A stretch of 35,566 bases of DNA from Desulforhopalus sp. IMCC35007. GTDB taxonomy: Bacteria > Desulfobacterota > Desulfobulbia > Desulfobulbales > Desulfocapsaceae. Position 1 is the stretch's first letter. Every line of letters starts with the position of its first letter. Below, piece by piece: positions 1 through 10,200 of this stretch. The stretch covers positions 1 to 35,566 of the forward strand of contig NZ_SWCN01000038.1 in the NCBI RefSeq assembly GCF_005116575.1, written 5' to 3'. Below the pieces are notes generated by a model. It was not told the DNA's origin and did not search any database. It was given only the letters and a program-made list of their open reading frames with translations. Position numbers and translations under genes: made by a program.

Positions 1-40
1 TATAGTAAAAAATTATTTTTAGCGGCTTGAAAAACGAAGT

Positions 41-66
41 CACCCCTTCCCCGCGGGGAAGGGGTG
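41..66 (-). terminator. Perfect palindrome, probable terminator of the secretion operon
   Basis: The 26 nt form a perfect inverted repeat (half-site CACCCCTTCCCCG) with no unpaired centre. It lies about 60 nt past the stop of the last gene of the minus-strand operon. In that direction it is followed after a few bases by CGTTTTT, which fits a Rho-independent terminator whose U-tract is slightly displaced. A protein-binding site is the alternative reading, because a perfect palindrome can also be a dimeric operator. Confidence 0.6.
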
Positions 67-126
67 TGGAAACAGATCTGAAACTATGCGTCATATCTAA
101 AAACAGCCAAGTGGTGGTCTAAAAAG

Positions 127-1116
127 CTAGACCACTTCTGTTTCCGTCTTTAAAATGGCCTTAATCCTTAAGGCCAGGTCGTTTTGAGGCTCATTCCAGC
201 AGACGAGAAGTGCACCAATTACAGCACCGGATTGTTCCCTCAAGGGAAAACAGACAGCCTGTCCTGCAAAGAGCGCCGCAGTCATATCCCTAAGCAAAAG
301 CGACTGCAGGGTCTCTGGCAACAAGGGTTCGAGTTTCCAGGTGAGCATCCGCTTTTGCTGCTTACATTCTGCCACCACCTGCTTGATGAGTTTCATCTGC
401 GGAGCACTTTCACTAAAGCCCGTTATCGAGCTGTGCAAAATGGATTGTCCGCCGACACTTTGCAGGCCGGGAGCCAACATCACAACATCTGCCTGAAAGT
501 ATTCCTTTATCTTTTGCACAAAAACGGGGCCAGCCTGTTTTCTGTCTCCAGAGGCAAGAGCCGCAGCAACACCGCCATGAATTTTAGAAAAATTGTGTTC
601 ATACGTCGCAGGAGATGACGTCTCAATCTGTTGGCCACCACTCATCCAAAGCGATAGACACTGTGCGAGTAATTGAAAAATTACTATGAAAATATCCGGG
701 GATTGCTGGCTGGTTTCCACTGCTGCACAAATAGCGAGAACCTCAGAGCTGTTTTTTTCAACAGGAACAGCAATGAGAAACACCTCGTCCTGCCCCGCAA
801 GACGGGCTACAGCAACCTGTTTACGCTCAATTGCTCTTTTTCCGCCCTGTTGTAAGATAGCAAGGATGTCATTGCCCCATCCATGCCCCTTATCTGTAAT
901 ACAGGTTATGTCCTCAGATGGTTCACTCCCCTTGCAGGAGCCAATGGAAACGACACCCGCACCGGTCAACGATACGATGAATGATGTGAGATGTTGGTAG
1001 AGACCAGAAACACTTTCATGTTCTGCAAAGATTTCGGCAAGGGAGGCTTTAAGATGCCGCAGATCAAGGCCTGAAGCACCAACACCACCTTGTGGTCGGG
1101 AATTAGAAAAAGTCAC
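127..1116 (-). CDS. GAF-like domain protein, last gene of the secretion operon
   Basis: The 329-residue protein has no signal peptide or membrane segment and should be cytoplasmic. Two segments, roughly residues 20-155 and 175-320, each have the alternating hydrophobic strand pattern of a GAF domain, for example the segment ending VFLIAVPVEK and the one ending AVIGALLVCWNE. The assignment rests on pattern, not on a diagnostic motif. The start is GTG, 16 nt after the stop of the DUF3467 gene, with a weak GAGA upstream, which implies translation from the same transcript. GAF domains usually bind small ligands or mediate dimerisation; the ligand here is unknown. It may be a regulatory or assembly partner of the HlyD/TolC pair upstream. 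In some exporter clusters a GAF domain is fused to a HlyD-type adaptor, so this could be a split version; that is inference. Confidence 0.6.
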   Translation of the reverse strand: MTFSNSRPQGGVGASGLDLRHLKASLAEIFAEHESVSGLYQHLTSFIVSLTGAGVVSIGSCKGSEPSEDITCITDKGHGWGNDILAILQQGGKRAIERKQVAVARLAGQDEVFLIAVPVEKNSSEVLAICAAVETSQQSPDIFIVIFQLLAQCLSLWMSGGQQIETSSPATYEHNFSKIHGGVAAALASGDRKQAGPVFVQKIKEYFQADVVMLAPGLQSVGGQSILHSSITGFSESAPQMKLIKQVVAECKQQKRMLTWKLEPLLPETLQSLLLRDMTAALFAGQAVCFPLREQSGAVIGALLVCWNEPQNDLALRIKAILKTETEVV

Positions 1117-1132
1117 TCTCTATTACAGGTAT

Positions 1133-1429
1133 CTAGTGTTTTTGATCATCCGACACGCCCTTTATCCCGTTGGAATCAGGAACGTCAGTTGAACCAGCCA
1201 AAATCTTTCCCAAGAGTTCATGGAGTCGCTTTGCTCCTGCGTGGGTCATCGCGATCCTCGAGTGGATTGGTAATGACATCTCGTCTGTCCCCGGATCCTT
1301 CATATAACCTGAAGAAAAACCAACAGTAATATCCTCAGGTGTTGAGTTGACCAAAAATTGTGAAGAGAATAGAACTGATGTATCTGTGTAGCGTATTGTT
1401 ATGCGCTTTGCTTCCGGTTTCTTTTCCAT
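1133..1429 (-). CDS. DUF3467-family small protein
   Basis: The 98-residue protein matches the DUF3467 pattern: an N-terminal RITIRYTD strand, then SSQFLVNSTPEDITVGF, an acidic linker, HSRIAMTHAGAKRLHELLGKIL, and a variable tail. The family is uncharacterised. Members are small soluble proteins with a beta-rich core and a C-terminal helix containing the A-K-R-L element. The ATG has AGGGG four bases upstream. It lies 58 nt after the HlyD-type gene and 16 nt before the GAF-like gene, so it sits inside the operon. Placement between an export adaptor and a GAF protein suggests a cytosolic accessory role in export or its control, but nothing in the sequence shows the mechanism. Confidence 0.7.
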   Translation of the reverse strand: MEKKPEAKRITIRYTDTSVLFSSQFLVNSTPEDITVGFSSGYMKDPGTDEMSLPIHSRIAMTHAGAKRLHELLGKILAGSTDVPDSNGIKGVSDDQKH

Positions 1430-1487
1430 AAGCCCCTACTTTACTTAAAATTTTCTCTCCACAAGTAATCGACAATGTGAGTAATTA

Positions 1488-2312
1488 CTATGGAAGCAGC
1501 TGATTGGTTTCAAAACTGCATCGGATACCGCTTTTCGCTGCAAAATTATCAGCAAAGCCGATCTTAACCCGTACAGTTCCACTCTCGGGGTTCACTAAGG
1601 GAGAGAAGTAGAGCACTGTGCCTGTTACCATCTCATCCTGTCCATTGACGTGCAAGGTGACCTTCTGCCCCGAAGCTAAATTTCCCATAAAATTATACGG
1701 GATATGAAAAATAACATGGAGCGGTAAAGCCTGCACAACAGTGATAAGGGCATCTTCATCATTGAGCCCGACCAGCTCCCCTTCCGTTTTAAAGATTCTT
1801 GAGACAACTCCATCAATGGGGGCTCTGATTTTTTTGACCTCAATCTGGGCCTCGATCTGTTTAAGTTCAGCCAGTCGAATCTTCCGACTCTCTTTTGCTG
1901 TCAGCAGATCCGCCTGGGCAAGCGCCAGATCAGCTCTGGTTTTTTCCAGTTCATTTGGCCGTACATGCCCGGTGGATTCCAGGCGATTGAGATTTTCAAG
2001 CTGCGCCTTACGCATCTCCACCATGATTGCTGCAGAATCCAGCTGCCCCCGATTAGAGGCAAGTATCTTTGCCGTATCATGCTGGGCGTTGAGCACACCA
2101 AGATCAAGAGTAACGAGAAGCTGCCCGGCTTTAACGCTCTCCCCTTCAACGACATGTACTTCTCTAACGATGTCTCTATTTACCGGAACAATGTCAACCT
2201 TCTTATTCGGTTCAAGAAAACTCTCCAGGGTAACAGCAGCCACATTGTGGGCAAAAAACAAGAGCCAGAACATCGGCAGCAGAACACAGGAGCGAGTAAC
2301 ATTGCGAGACAT
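1488..2312 (-). CDS. HlyD/AcrA-type periplasmic adaptor (membrane fusion protein)
   Basis: The protein bridges an inner-membrane transporter to the outer-membrane channel across the periplasm. The sequence shows a Sec-type signal (MSRNVTR, a hydrophobic core, then AHNVAA), a lipoyl-type half domain around residues 35-65 (HVVEGESVKAGQLLVTLDLG), an alpha-helical hairpin at about 70-150, the second lipoyl half with IRAPIDGVVSRIFKTEGELV, and a beta-barrel. At 274 residues it is short and resembles RND-type adaptors more than the roughly 450-residue HlyD of type I systems. I chose ATG 2312 because MSRNVTR gives a normal signal-peptide n-region and GGAA lies nine bases upstream; ATG 2333 would add seven residues including an acidic one. 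It lies between the TolC-like and DUF3467 genes. No partner ATPase or RND pump is nearby. Confidence 0.88.
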   Translation of the reverse strand: MSRNVTRSCVLLPMFWLLFFAHNVAAVTLESFLEPNKKVDIVPVNRDIVREVHVVEGESVKAGQLLVTLDLGVLNAQHDTAKILASNRGQLDSAAIMVEMRKAQLENLNRLESTGHVRPNELEKTRADLALAQADLLTAKESRKIRLAELKQIEAQIEVKKIRAPIDGVVSRIFKTEGELVGLNDEDALITVVQALPLHVIFHIPYNFMGNLASGQKVTLHVNGQDEMVTGTVLYFSPLVNPESGTVRVKIGFADNFAAKSGIRCSFETNQLLP

Positions 2313-2398
2313 GAATATTATTTCCAAACCCATAGTAAAATACTGCGGTGAAGCTTTCTTGTCACTCCACCACTGAACCCGTTACATTAATATCGCAG

Positions 2399-4234
2399 CT
2401 ATTCTGTAATACCTGCAATTCCAGATGAAGAGGGCAGTTCTGAATCCATCTTAATATCACCAATGTTTATTATATTTTTAGGTAAATCATCCTCAACTGT
2501 TTCCTTAATCATCACACCGGACTCATCGATCAGAGTACCTTTTGCACTTTTAAGCTGGACCAGTGAAAGATTATACGTAAGTTCACTCGTAGTAAATTCC
2601 ATTTCAGCCAGATTGAGGCGCTCCAGCGCATCCAGTAATCTATAGAGAATTGAGCCGTATTCTTCGTTTTTTGAGATAAGGTAATCGATACGGCTGATAA
2701 GACTATCGATTTCCTGATTTGTCGATTGGACCACAGCATAGCGCCGTTTCATTGCCATGTTGTATTTAATCATCTCTCTGTAGGTTATCTGGGCTTCCAG
2801 CAGAATATTGGTAACGGTTGTATCGAGCTGACTCATGAGTTGTTTCACTTCCAGTCTCTTCCTCATCTCCCGAGCCTTTGCTGCATTGTTCATAAGAGGA
2901 AAGTTTAAACGCAAGCCAACACTGTAACTCGGATCCCCTTCATCCCATGATTCATTCCACGCCTCACCATGATCATAATCGCCTTCAAGGCCTTTGACAT
3001 AGGTTTGTGCAAAAAGATCTAACTCGGGAAGTAATTCATTCTTTGTTCGGTAATGACGTAAAAGAGCGGATTCCAATTGATGCAGCGATTGTTCAATTTC
3101 CGGACGATTTTTAAGAGCAGTCGTAAAAACATCCTCCATGGACTCCTGCGGCAGGGCATGCAGGGGTTTTTCTACCGTGACATATTCAAGGCCAGATTCA
3201 TTGACCAACTCTGGTGCATTCGTTAACGTCCAGATACGCGACTGAGCGTTCAAAATTGAAAAACGAGCTTCATCTGCTGCCAGCTGATGACCAAACAACT
3301 GAGATTGAGCACGCGCCAGCAGGCTGGCTTCTACATCAATATCTTTTCTTTCTTCCATCTGCCGGACGATCTCTTTCGTTTTATCGGCGAGTCGCTGTTT
3401 TTGCAGGTAGAGCGATCTCTCCATATAGAGCCCCCAATATGAGCGGGTTACTTCCAGAAGATGACTGTCAAGCTGACGCTTCAGTTCACTGTTGGCGCTT
3501 TTGTAATCAATTTTTGCAAGCTCTTTAATGGCATCATTATAGTCTGGTCCAAAACCTTTCAAGAGAGACTGGGTCAGGGTGAGACTGGTTTTTGAGATAC
3601 CCTGCTCGGTTGGATTAAGATAGGTTGAATTGGAATCGAAAGACTCATATCCCTGCTCTAACGAAAGCGTCGTACCTGTAATAAATTTTCGTTCCAATCC
3701 TACACTCAACGCACCCGATTCTTCTTCATACCTTTCAGGACCACCCGTTCGCAGATCATCTCCGACAGGCTCGTCGATATCATTATACTTACCACTCGCA
3801 TAGAGGGAGGTATCAAATTCTCCTTCAGCCTCCTGAATGGTCGTTTTACGAATAAGTGGAAGGTACCCAAACACCTTAACCTGGCTGGAGTTATGCAAGG
3901 TCGTTGAGTAGAGGTTCGGAATATTCGTTTCAGTGTATTGCTTCATCCCGGCAAGTGGGACTGTCGCCTTTGCATGCCACCATGAAACCATGGTATCATC
4001 CTTCGTGCCGGTAGCTTTACCTGTTGATAGAGTCGGGTCAATTGCCAACATCGTTACCTGCTCAGCACCGGAAAACTTCTCAATGAGCGGTCTGTAGCGG
4101 TCCAACATTTTAGCCTTCAGCTCTTCAAAGCTTGTTTCATGATCAATATCACCGGTTTCAGCCGCCATTGCCATTGGCAAAGAAGAGAGAAGCAATGTGA
4201 CACCAATAGCAGGCAATAAAATCAGTTTTTTCAT
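2399..4234 (-). CDS. TolC-family outer-membrane channel protein
   Basis: This is an outer membrane factor forming the trans-periplasmic exit duct of a tripartite exporter. A signal peptide (MKKLILLPAIGV then AMAA) precedes long helical segments typical of the family, with two repeats at about 230-340 and 380-560. The motif SLTLTQSLLKGFG is the first beta-hairpin signature and SVGLRLNFPLMN the second. At 611 residues it exceeds the usual 430-500 because of an N-terminal extension of about 190 residues and a C-terminal tail of about 45. ATG 4234 is preferred because AGGAGC lies at correct spacing; an upstream ATG at 4252 overlaps the stop of the giant gene. Co-location with a giant surface protein and an adaptor indicates a dedicated exporter. 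Confidence 0.9.
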   Translation of the reverse strand: MKKLILLPAIGVTLLLSSLPMAMAAETGDIDHETSFEELKAKMLDRYRPLIEKFSGAEQVTMLAIDPTLSTGKATGTKDDTMVSWWHAKATVPLAGMKQYTETNIPNLYSTTLHNSSQVKVFGYLPLIRKTTIQEAEGEFDTSLYASGKYNDIDEPVGDDLRTGGPERYEEESGALSVGLERKFITGTTLSLEQGYESFDSNSTYLNPTEQGISKTSLTLTQSLLKGFGPDYNDAIKELAKIDYKSANSELKRQLDSHLLEVTRSYWGLYMERSLYLQKQRLADKTKEIVRQMEERKDIDVEASLLARAQSQLFGHQLAADEARFSILNAQSRIWTLTNAPELVNESGLEYVTVEKPLHALPQESMEDVFTTALKNRPEIEQSLHQLESALLRHYRTKNELLPELDLFAQTYVKGLEGDYDHGEAWNESWDEGDPSYSVGLRLNFPLMNNAAKAREMRKRLEVKQLMSQLDTTVTNILLEAQITYREMIKYNMAMKRRYAVVQSTNQEIDSLISRIDYLISKNEEYGSILYRLLDALERLNLAEMEFTTSELTYNLSLVQLKSAKGTLIDESGVMIKETVEDDLPKNIINIGDIKMDSELPSSSGIAGITE

Positions 4235-4251
4235 TCTACAGCTCCTTTTCA

Positions 4252-7200
4252 TTACAATGTGCTCTGCGATGGATTAGTTGATACTGCAATATATTCATAG
4301 TCATAGTGATCGTCCCAGGCCAAACCACTGCTCTGGTTATAGTATTCGCTCAGAGTTTCTAATATAACAAATGGCCGGGTTGCAAAAATTGAATCTACGC
4401 TCAACGCCAGACTGGTAAATGGTGAATCGCTGAGAGCTGGCATAAAGTAGGTCCTCAGATTGAATCCCCCAGCGGTACTCGCGTTATAAAGAGACAAATC
4501 CTGTTGAATTTCAATACTATGCGGCATATCATACATGAGTGAACCCGCAAAATTCGCCAACCAGTTCCCGCCGGTGTCTGCCATAACCAGTTGCGTTCCA
4601 ACAAAGTTGCCCTGCGCATCAGTGAGATTAATCCTCAGCGTCGTGCCCGGTTCTGCATGTCCGGTATAAATTGGGCTGACTGGGAGAAGGGGCTCTTGAA
4701 AAACCGAATCTTCCGCTCTCATCTCGATAAATTCATCCACATCTCTTCTTTCACCACCTTCAACATATGATTGGAAAAGAGGATCATAGATAAATCCCGG
4801 CTCTACAATTTCAGGTGGTCGAACAGTGGGCGGCTCAGGCGGCACAATGACAAGTTTGTACCCAAAATCAACATTGTTATTTACTTCCCCGGCCCCAAGC
4901 TGGATAGTCGTCGTATTATCGAAAAGTCCATCCAAATCATAGACAGGATAATAGTTATTAATGACCGATGAAGGATCAGCGGTGAGGGTATATGCACCGG
5001 CAAACAGATTATCAAACGAATAGTTACCATTCGTATCAGTCGTTGTCTCGAGGACAACATCCGTTACCCCATCCCCATCAAAATCACCTTTCAGGGTAAT
5101 CTTTACACCTGCAATACCTTCTTCTCCTGGGTCAAGCACTCCATCTTCGTCCAGATCATACCAGACGGTATCACCTATGGAACCCGTGCCTGTATATCCA
5201 AAATCCACATCAAGATTATCTTCACCAGCCACTAATGAAAGATCACTGGCATCTGGTGTGTCGAGACCATCAAGATCATAGGTCTGGTTGATGCCAGCTG
5301 GCAGAGTTGAAGGATTAACGGTTACTGAATAGTCACCAGGTAGGATGCCATCAAAAAGATAATTACCGTTGCGATCTGTTACGGCTGTCAGGGTGTCAGG
5401 GGTACCATCCAGATCGACATCTCCGATCAGAGTAACTTCAACACCGGCAATTCCAACATCTCCACTGTCCTGAATGCCGTTATTATTTACATCAAAGAAA
5501 ATAGTGTCACCAATTGAACCCGTCTCGGTGTAGCCAAAATCCTGGGCATTATTGGTTTCACCCGCCGCGAGAGTGACGGTTGAGCTACTGTCGCGTGGTC
5601 CATCTGGGTCCGAAGTTAGCACAAAGGATTCGGGCAGAGTTGATTCATCAACCGTGATTGTAAAGTCACCAGATGGTAAATTATCGAAATGATAGAGGCC
5701 ATCCGCGTCTGTTACAGTTGTGAGGGTTTCATCGATACCATCATTATCAAGATCTCCGGTAAGGGTCACCGTGACATTGGCAATACCAGACTCACCATCC
5801 TGGGAATTATCGCCATTGAGATTATTCCAGATATAGTTTCCTATGGAACCTGTACCGACAAAACCGAAATCAAGATCCTGTATTGAAGGGTCTGTTGAAT
5901 CCCACTCCGTATCGGCAATGTCTACCCTATTATCAAGAGAGCCATCCCGCTCGTATGTTTCATTGGTAAGGCCGATGGGAGAAGATACTTCAACCCAATA
6001 ATTTTCCAATGGCAGGTTGGTAAATTGGTAGAAACCATCCTCGTTAGTTGTTGCTGTGGCAGTATATTCATACGTACCATCACCATCAAGATCACCATGC
6101 AGCGTGACTTCTGCACCTTCAATTCCTTGGTCGATTTCATTTTGAATGCCATCCTGACTGGTATCATACCAGACATAATCTCCAACGGATCCTTGACCTG
6201 TGTAACCAAAATCGACATCCAGGAAGGTTTCTCCATTAGCACTATCTGTGATTTCATAACTGCCAGTATGGTCTAGTACATTTGTTCCTAAGTCATAGTC
6301 AAACGTCTGTGTCATTCCTGAAGGTAATGTTGATGATTCAACGTGAATATTATAAGTTGCATCAGGTAAATGAGTGAAGGAATAATTGCCCGAACTGTCT
6401 GTAATGGCTGTAAGGCTGTATACAGTTGCGCCATCTAGTGGACTTATTACTTCTGCTGTTACTGTCACCCCGGCAATACCTGTTTCACCTGCATCCTGAA
6501 CACCGTCCGCGACGACATCAAACCAGACCGTATCACCTATAGTACCGTCCCCTAGTGGAACCGTGAAAATTGCAGTGGCTGTATCTTGAGTGCCATCCTG
6601 GGACATTCCTGGATTTCTGGTGTCGCTATCATCATAGATGCGTTCATTTGCATCTTCTCCGTTACGGCCCGACCAATCAGCATCGGCGACGTTTATGTGA
6701 TTTCCTCCGACAAACCAAGCTTCTACTACCCGCACGTCATATCTTATAGTAAGTGTCTCACCTACTTCCAGATCCCAAGAGTCATCACTAAACTCAAGTA
6801 AGCCGTCGGTGTTTGTAAATGTTATTAAATCGGGATCTGTCACAGCATTACTCGGAACACTGCTTGTTGTTATGGAGATGCTATTCACTGCAATAAATTC
6901 TGTCCCAATAGCGAGAGCATCTGATAACGAAACTTCATAGGCTGTTCCTCTACCTGTGTTTTCCATAACAACAGTATAGGTCATTATATCATTGAGGTTA
7001 TCTGCTTGAGTATCCCCCACGCCCCCATCTGCATCGACAACTGTCTTCGTAGTAGTGATTTGAGGTTCTACTATAGTTGCAACTGAGTCTGTTGGATCAG
7101 TTTCGTTTACCGTTATTCTATCGTTGCCAGAATCATTGGGATCGTCATAGCTGAGAGTAGCAACATTGATTTTTGTATCACCATCCTCATTTACCGAGTC

Positions 7201-10200
7201 ATTCAAAACTATCGCCCTGAAACCAATGACAAAAGAATTGTTGGAGGAATCATTGTCCGAGACAACGGTAACATTACCTAATGAGAAGTCTATATCATTA
7301 CCGTCACCAACAGTACTATTTAAAGAAGAGGTATCCGAAATTCTTCCATCAAAATCACTGGTCAAAAGCCCTGAAGGATCATCAGTCGGACCAGTACCAA
7401 ATGTAGTGAAGACTTCATAAGAGCCCACCACATATTCAAGGCCCGCAGGCAGGGTATCTGTTACCTGCACATCCACCATGTCCCCTTCGGGTAGGGTGAC
7501 GATCATGTAATATTGTATCGTTTCCCCAATTGTATACGTTGAGGGATCTGGCGCTATTTTTTCTATCGCGCCGGGATCAACAATTACACTGGTTGTTGCC
7601 GAGGCAACATAGTCATTATAGGCAATGTTAGCCGGATCTCCGACTCTCTCATTTGAGTCATCAGTGTTTTCATCTCCATCAGGGAGACTGGTCCAGTCTA
7701 TGGAGGCGGTGTTTGAAAGGTCCAGACCACCGGAAGGGTTAGCAACCAGAGCAGCGGAGACGACTATCGTATAGGTATCACCGAGCTGGAATTCATCCCA
7801 TATTCCGGTTAAGTCTCGCCCTTCTGTCCCGCTGGAACTAATGGCAGTTGTTATCCCTGTCAGAGACCCGGTACCAACCTGACGCAGGATGGTTACATTT
7901 TCATATCCATCCGGGATAGTATCTGAGAAGGAAACATCAAAGGCATCCTGGTTACTGCCACCAGTATGACTAATTACTATGGTAAACTCAACAGTATCCC
8001 CTTCATCAGGACTGGAATTATCTGCAACTTTACTAATCTGGAGTTCCGGTTCAACGACAGTTACAGTTTCAGTATCACTTGACAACACGGCACTACCAGA
8101 TAACCATTGAGCATTGTTTGCAAGATTATCTCCTCGATCATTCGCGGAATTGTTAAGAACTAAGGCAGTATAATTTATGGTAATATATTCAGGCGTTGAG
8201 TTGTAGGTATTACTGTTGGTTATATCTCCAAAATTCAGGTAGATGTCATACGAACCAGTTGGAATATTACTGGTAATTATATTATCCCACACCCCACCTT
8301 GAGCAGTAGTGGCCAAATCTGTAGAAGCAGATATTGAATTAATAGATACAAGCTGCAAACCATTGTCAGCAAGGTTATCCCTGAAGAGTACACTCTCAGT
8401 GGTTCCCTCCTGAACTGCTATCTGAACCGTATAGGTTACTTCCTCACCAATGGCCACATCAGTGCCACTTGTAACAGCATCAGGCTGACTGGTGCCAGTT
8501 ATTGTTTTTGTCACCGTTGGGCCACCAACAGTGACCTCTGCAGTATCACTTGGATCAACAATAGTGTGATCTGCTCCACCTTCGGCACCGGCATAATTTG
8601 TAATTGCAGCGGTATTCACAAGAGTCTGCCCTGGAGTTATATCGACAGTGGCAACAAGGTCGTAGGTGATAACAACCACGTTGTCTGTCTGGGTGGTGTT
8701 ATTGTCTGTGTTGGCAGCTACTGCTCCCGCTCCTGGATCTGTCAGGATTATCCCGGAGAAGAAGTTAAAAGCCGCGTCCCCGTAGGAGAGGCCGTTAGCA
8801 TCTGTAAAAGCAACAGAAATACTGCGGTCTCCCGTTGTAACATTCAGGTTCAATCCCGTCACAGGAATAGCAAAACCAGCTGGCAGAGAGTCTGAGATTG
8901 CAACATCAAAGGCATCGGAATGACCGATATTCTGAACAACTATGGCAAAGGTTACCGTGTCACCGGCATCAATGCCGCTCAGGTTTGCGTCAACAGAGAG
9001 TCCAAAGTCTGCCTCTGCAGTTTCAGTTACCGTTCCTGTTTCAACGGTTCCGACATTACCGTCATACGTTCCTGCTGAATTATCTGTATTAATCACCCCT
9101 TTGGTTATTTGCAGGACAGGCTCATTAAGAACGATCTGGTCAATAGCATTCGTCTCAGAATTCTCTAACTCTGTACCAGACTCATAGGCAGTTACCTGGT
9201 TGGTGAGATAGAAACCATCAGGAAAAGGATCATTGGAGACAGCTACAGTAAAGACAACTTCAACCACACTGGAAGTATCAAACTCGTCATGATAGTTTGA
9301 CCAACTAAAAGTGAGACTGTTCTGGCCAGGATCTACTGTGAGCCCCTCAAAACTACCAGTATCATATGTACTTGCGGTTGTAAAAAACCAGTTGCCGGCA
9401 GCATACCGGGCGGGATCGTCTGCGCCTACCTCAACCCACGGATCTCCGTTAAAAACATCTGTGCCATCCTGGTCTGGATCAGCTGCATTAAAAACAGGGA
9501 GAGGCAAATAGTCTACAAAGTCAAAATTCTCAACGCTACTGATTGGCATGTCATAGCGAATGATGTAAGAAACCGTGTCGCCAGGAGAGATCATAGGTCT
9601 GTCTTCACTCGTACCATCTGTAGCCCAGCCGCTTTCAGAATTATTTATAGCGATAATACTTTTTGAAACCCCACCGGTAACAATGTTTACGTTGTCACAA
9701 CTCTCGTCATCCTCACTTTGTCCTGTAGCAACGGGGACCACCCCTTTGGTAAATACGTCCCCATAGATGGTGACACCACCCTGCAGATTATCGCCCTGGT
9801 CGACATTATGCTCCCCAGTAGCCGGATCCACACGATATTGATCCAGTATTGTCGCGTCGTATGTGATGGTTCCAGTGGTTGCGCCTGTCTCCCCACCCTG
9901 AAGGATACCATCCGCTGCCTCCCCGGTTATTCCCGCAGAACGTAAAATAGCATCAAGGTTGTAGAAAAAAATTATCGAGCCATCAGTCTGGGTCTCAGCC
10001 CAGACCTGACTCCCTACTGCCCCAGGAGTCAGGGCGACAGACGTGGCTATCTGGGTTCCATTCTCCCAGAGATCAATGGTGATCGTGGTGGGGTCGACTT
10101 CCAGGCCATCTGCAACAACATCCTCGATCCTGAAGGCATAGATGGAGTCATTTATGTTACTGTCTCCGAATGCAAAATAGTCTGAAATCTGAAAATCGAG

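Noticed and set aside
184-618. 144-codon plus-strand frame
   Set aside because: Antisense to the GAF-like gene, which has better composition and operon context.
1741-2376. 211-codon plus-strand frame, Ser-rich
   Set aside because: Antisense shadow of the HlyD-type adaptor; low-complexity composition typical of a shadow frame.
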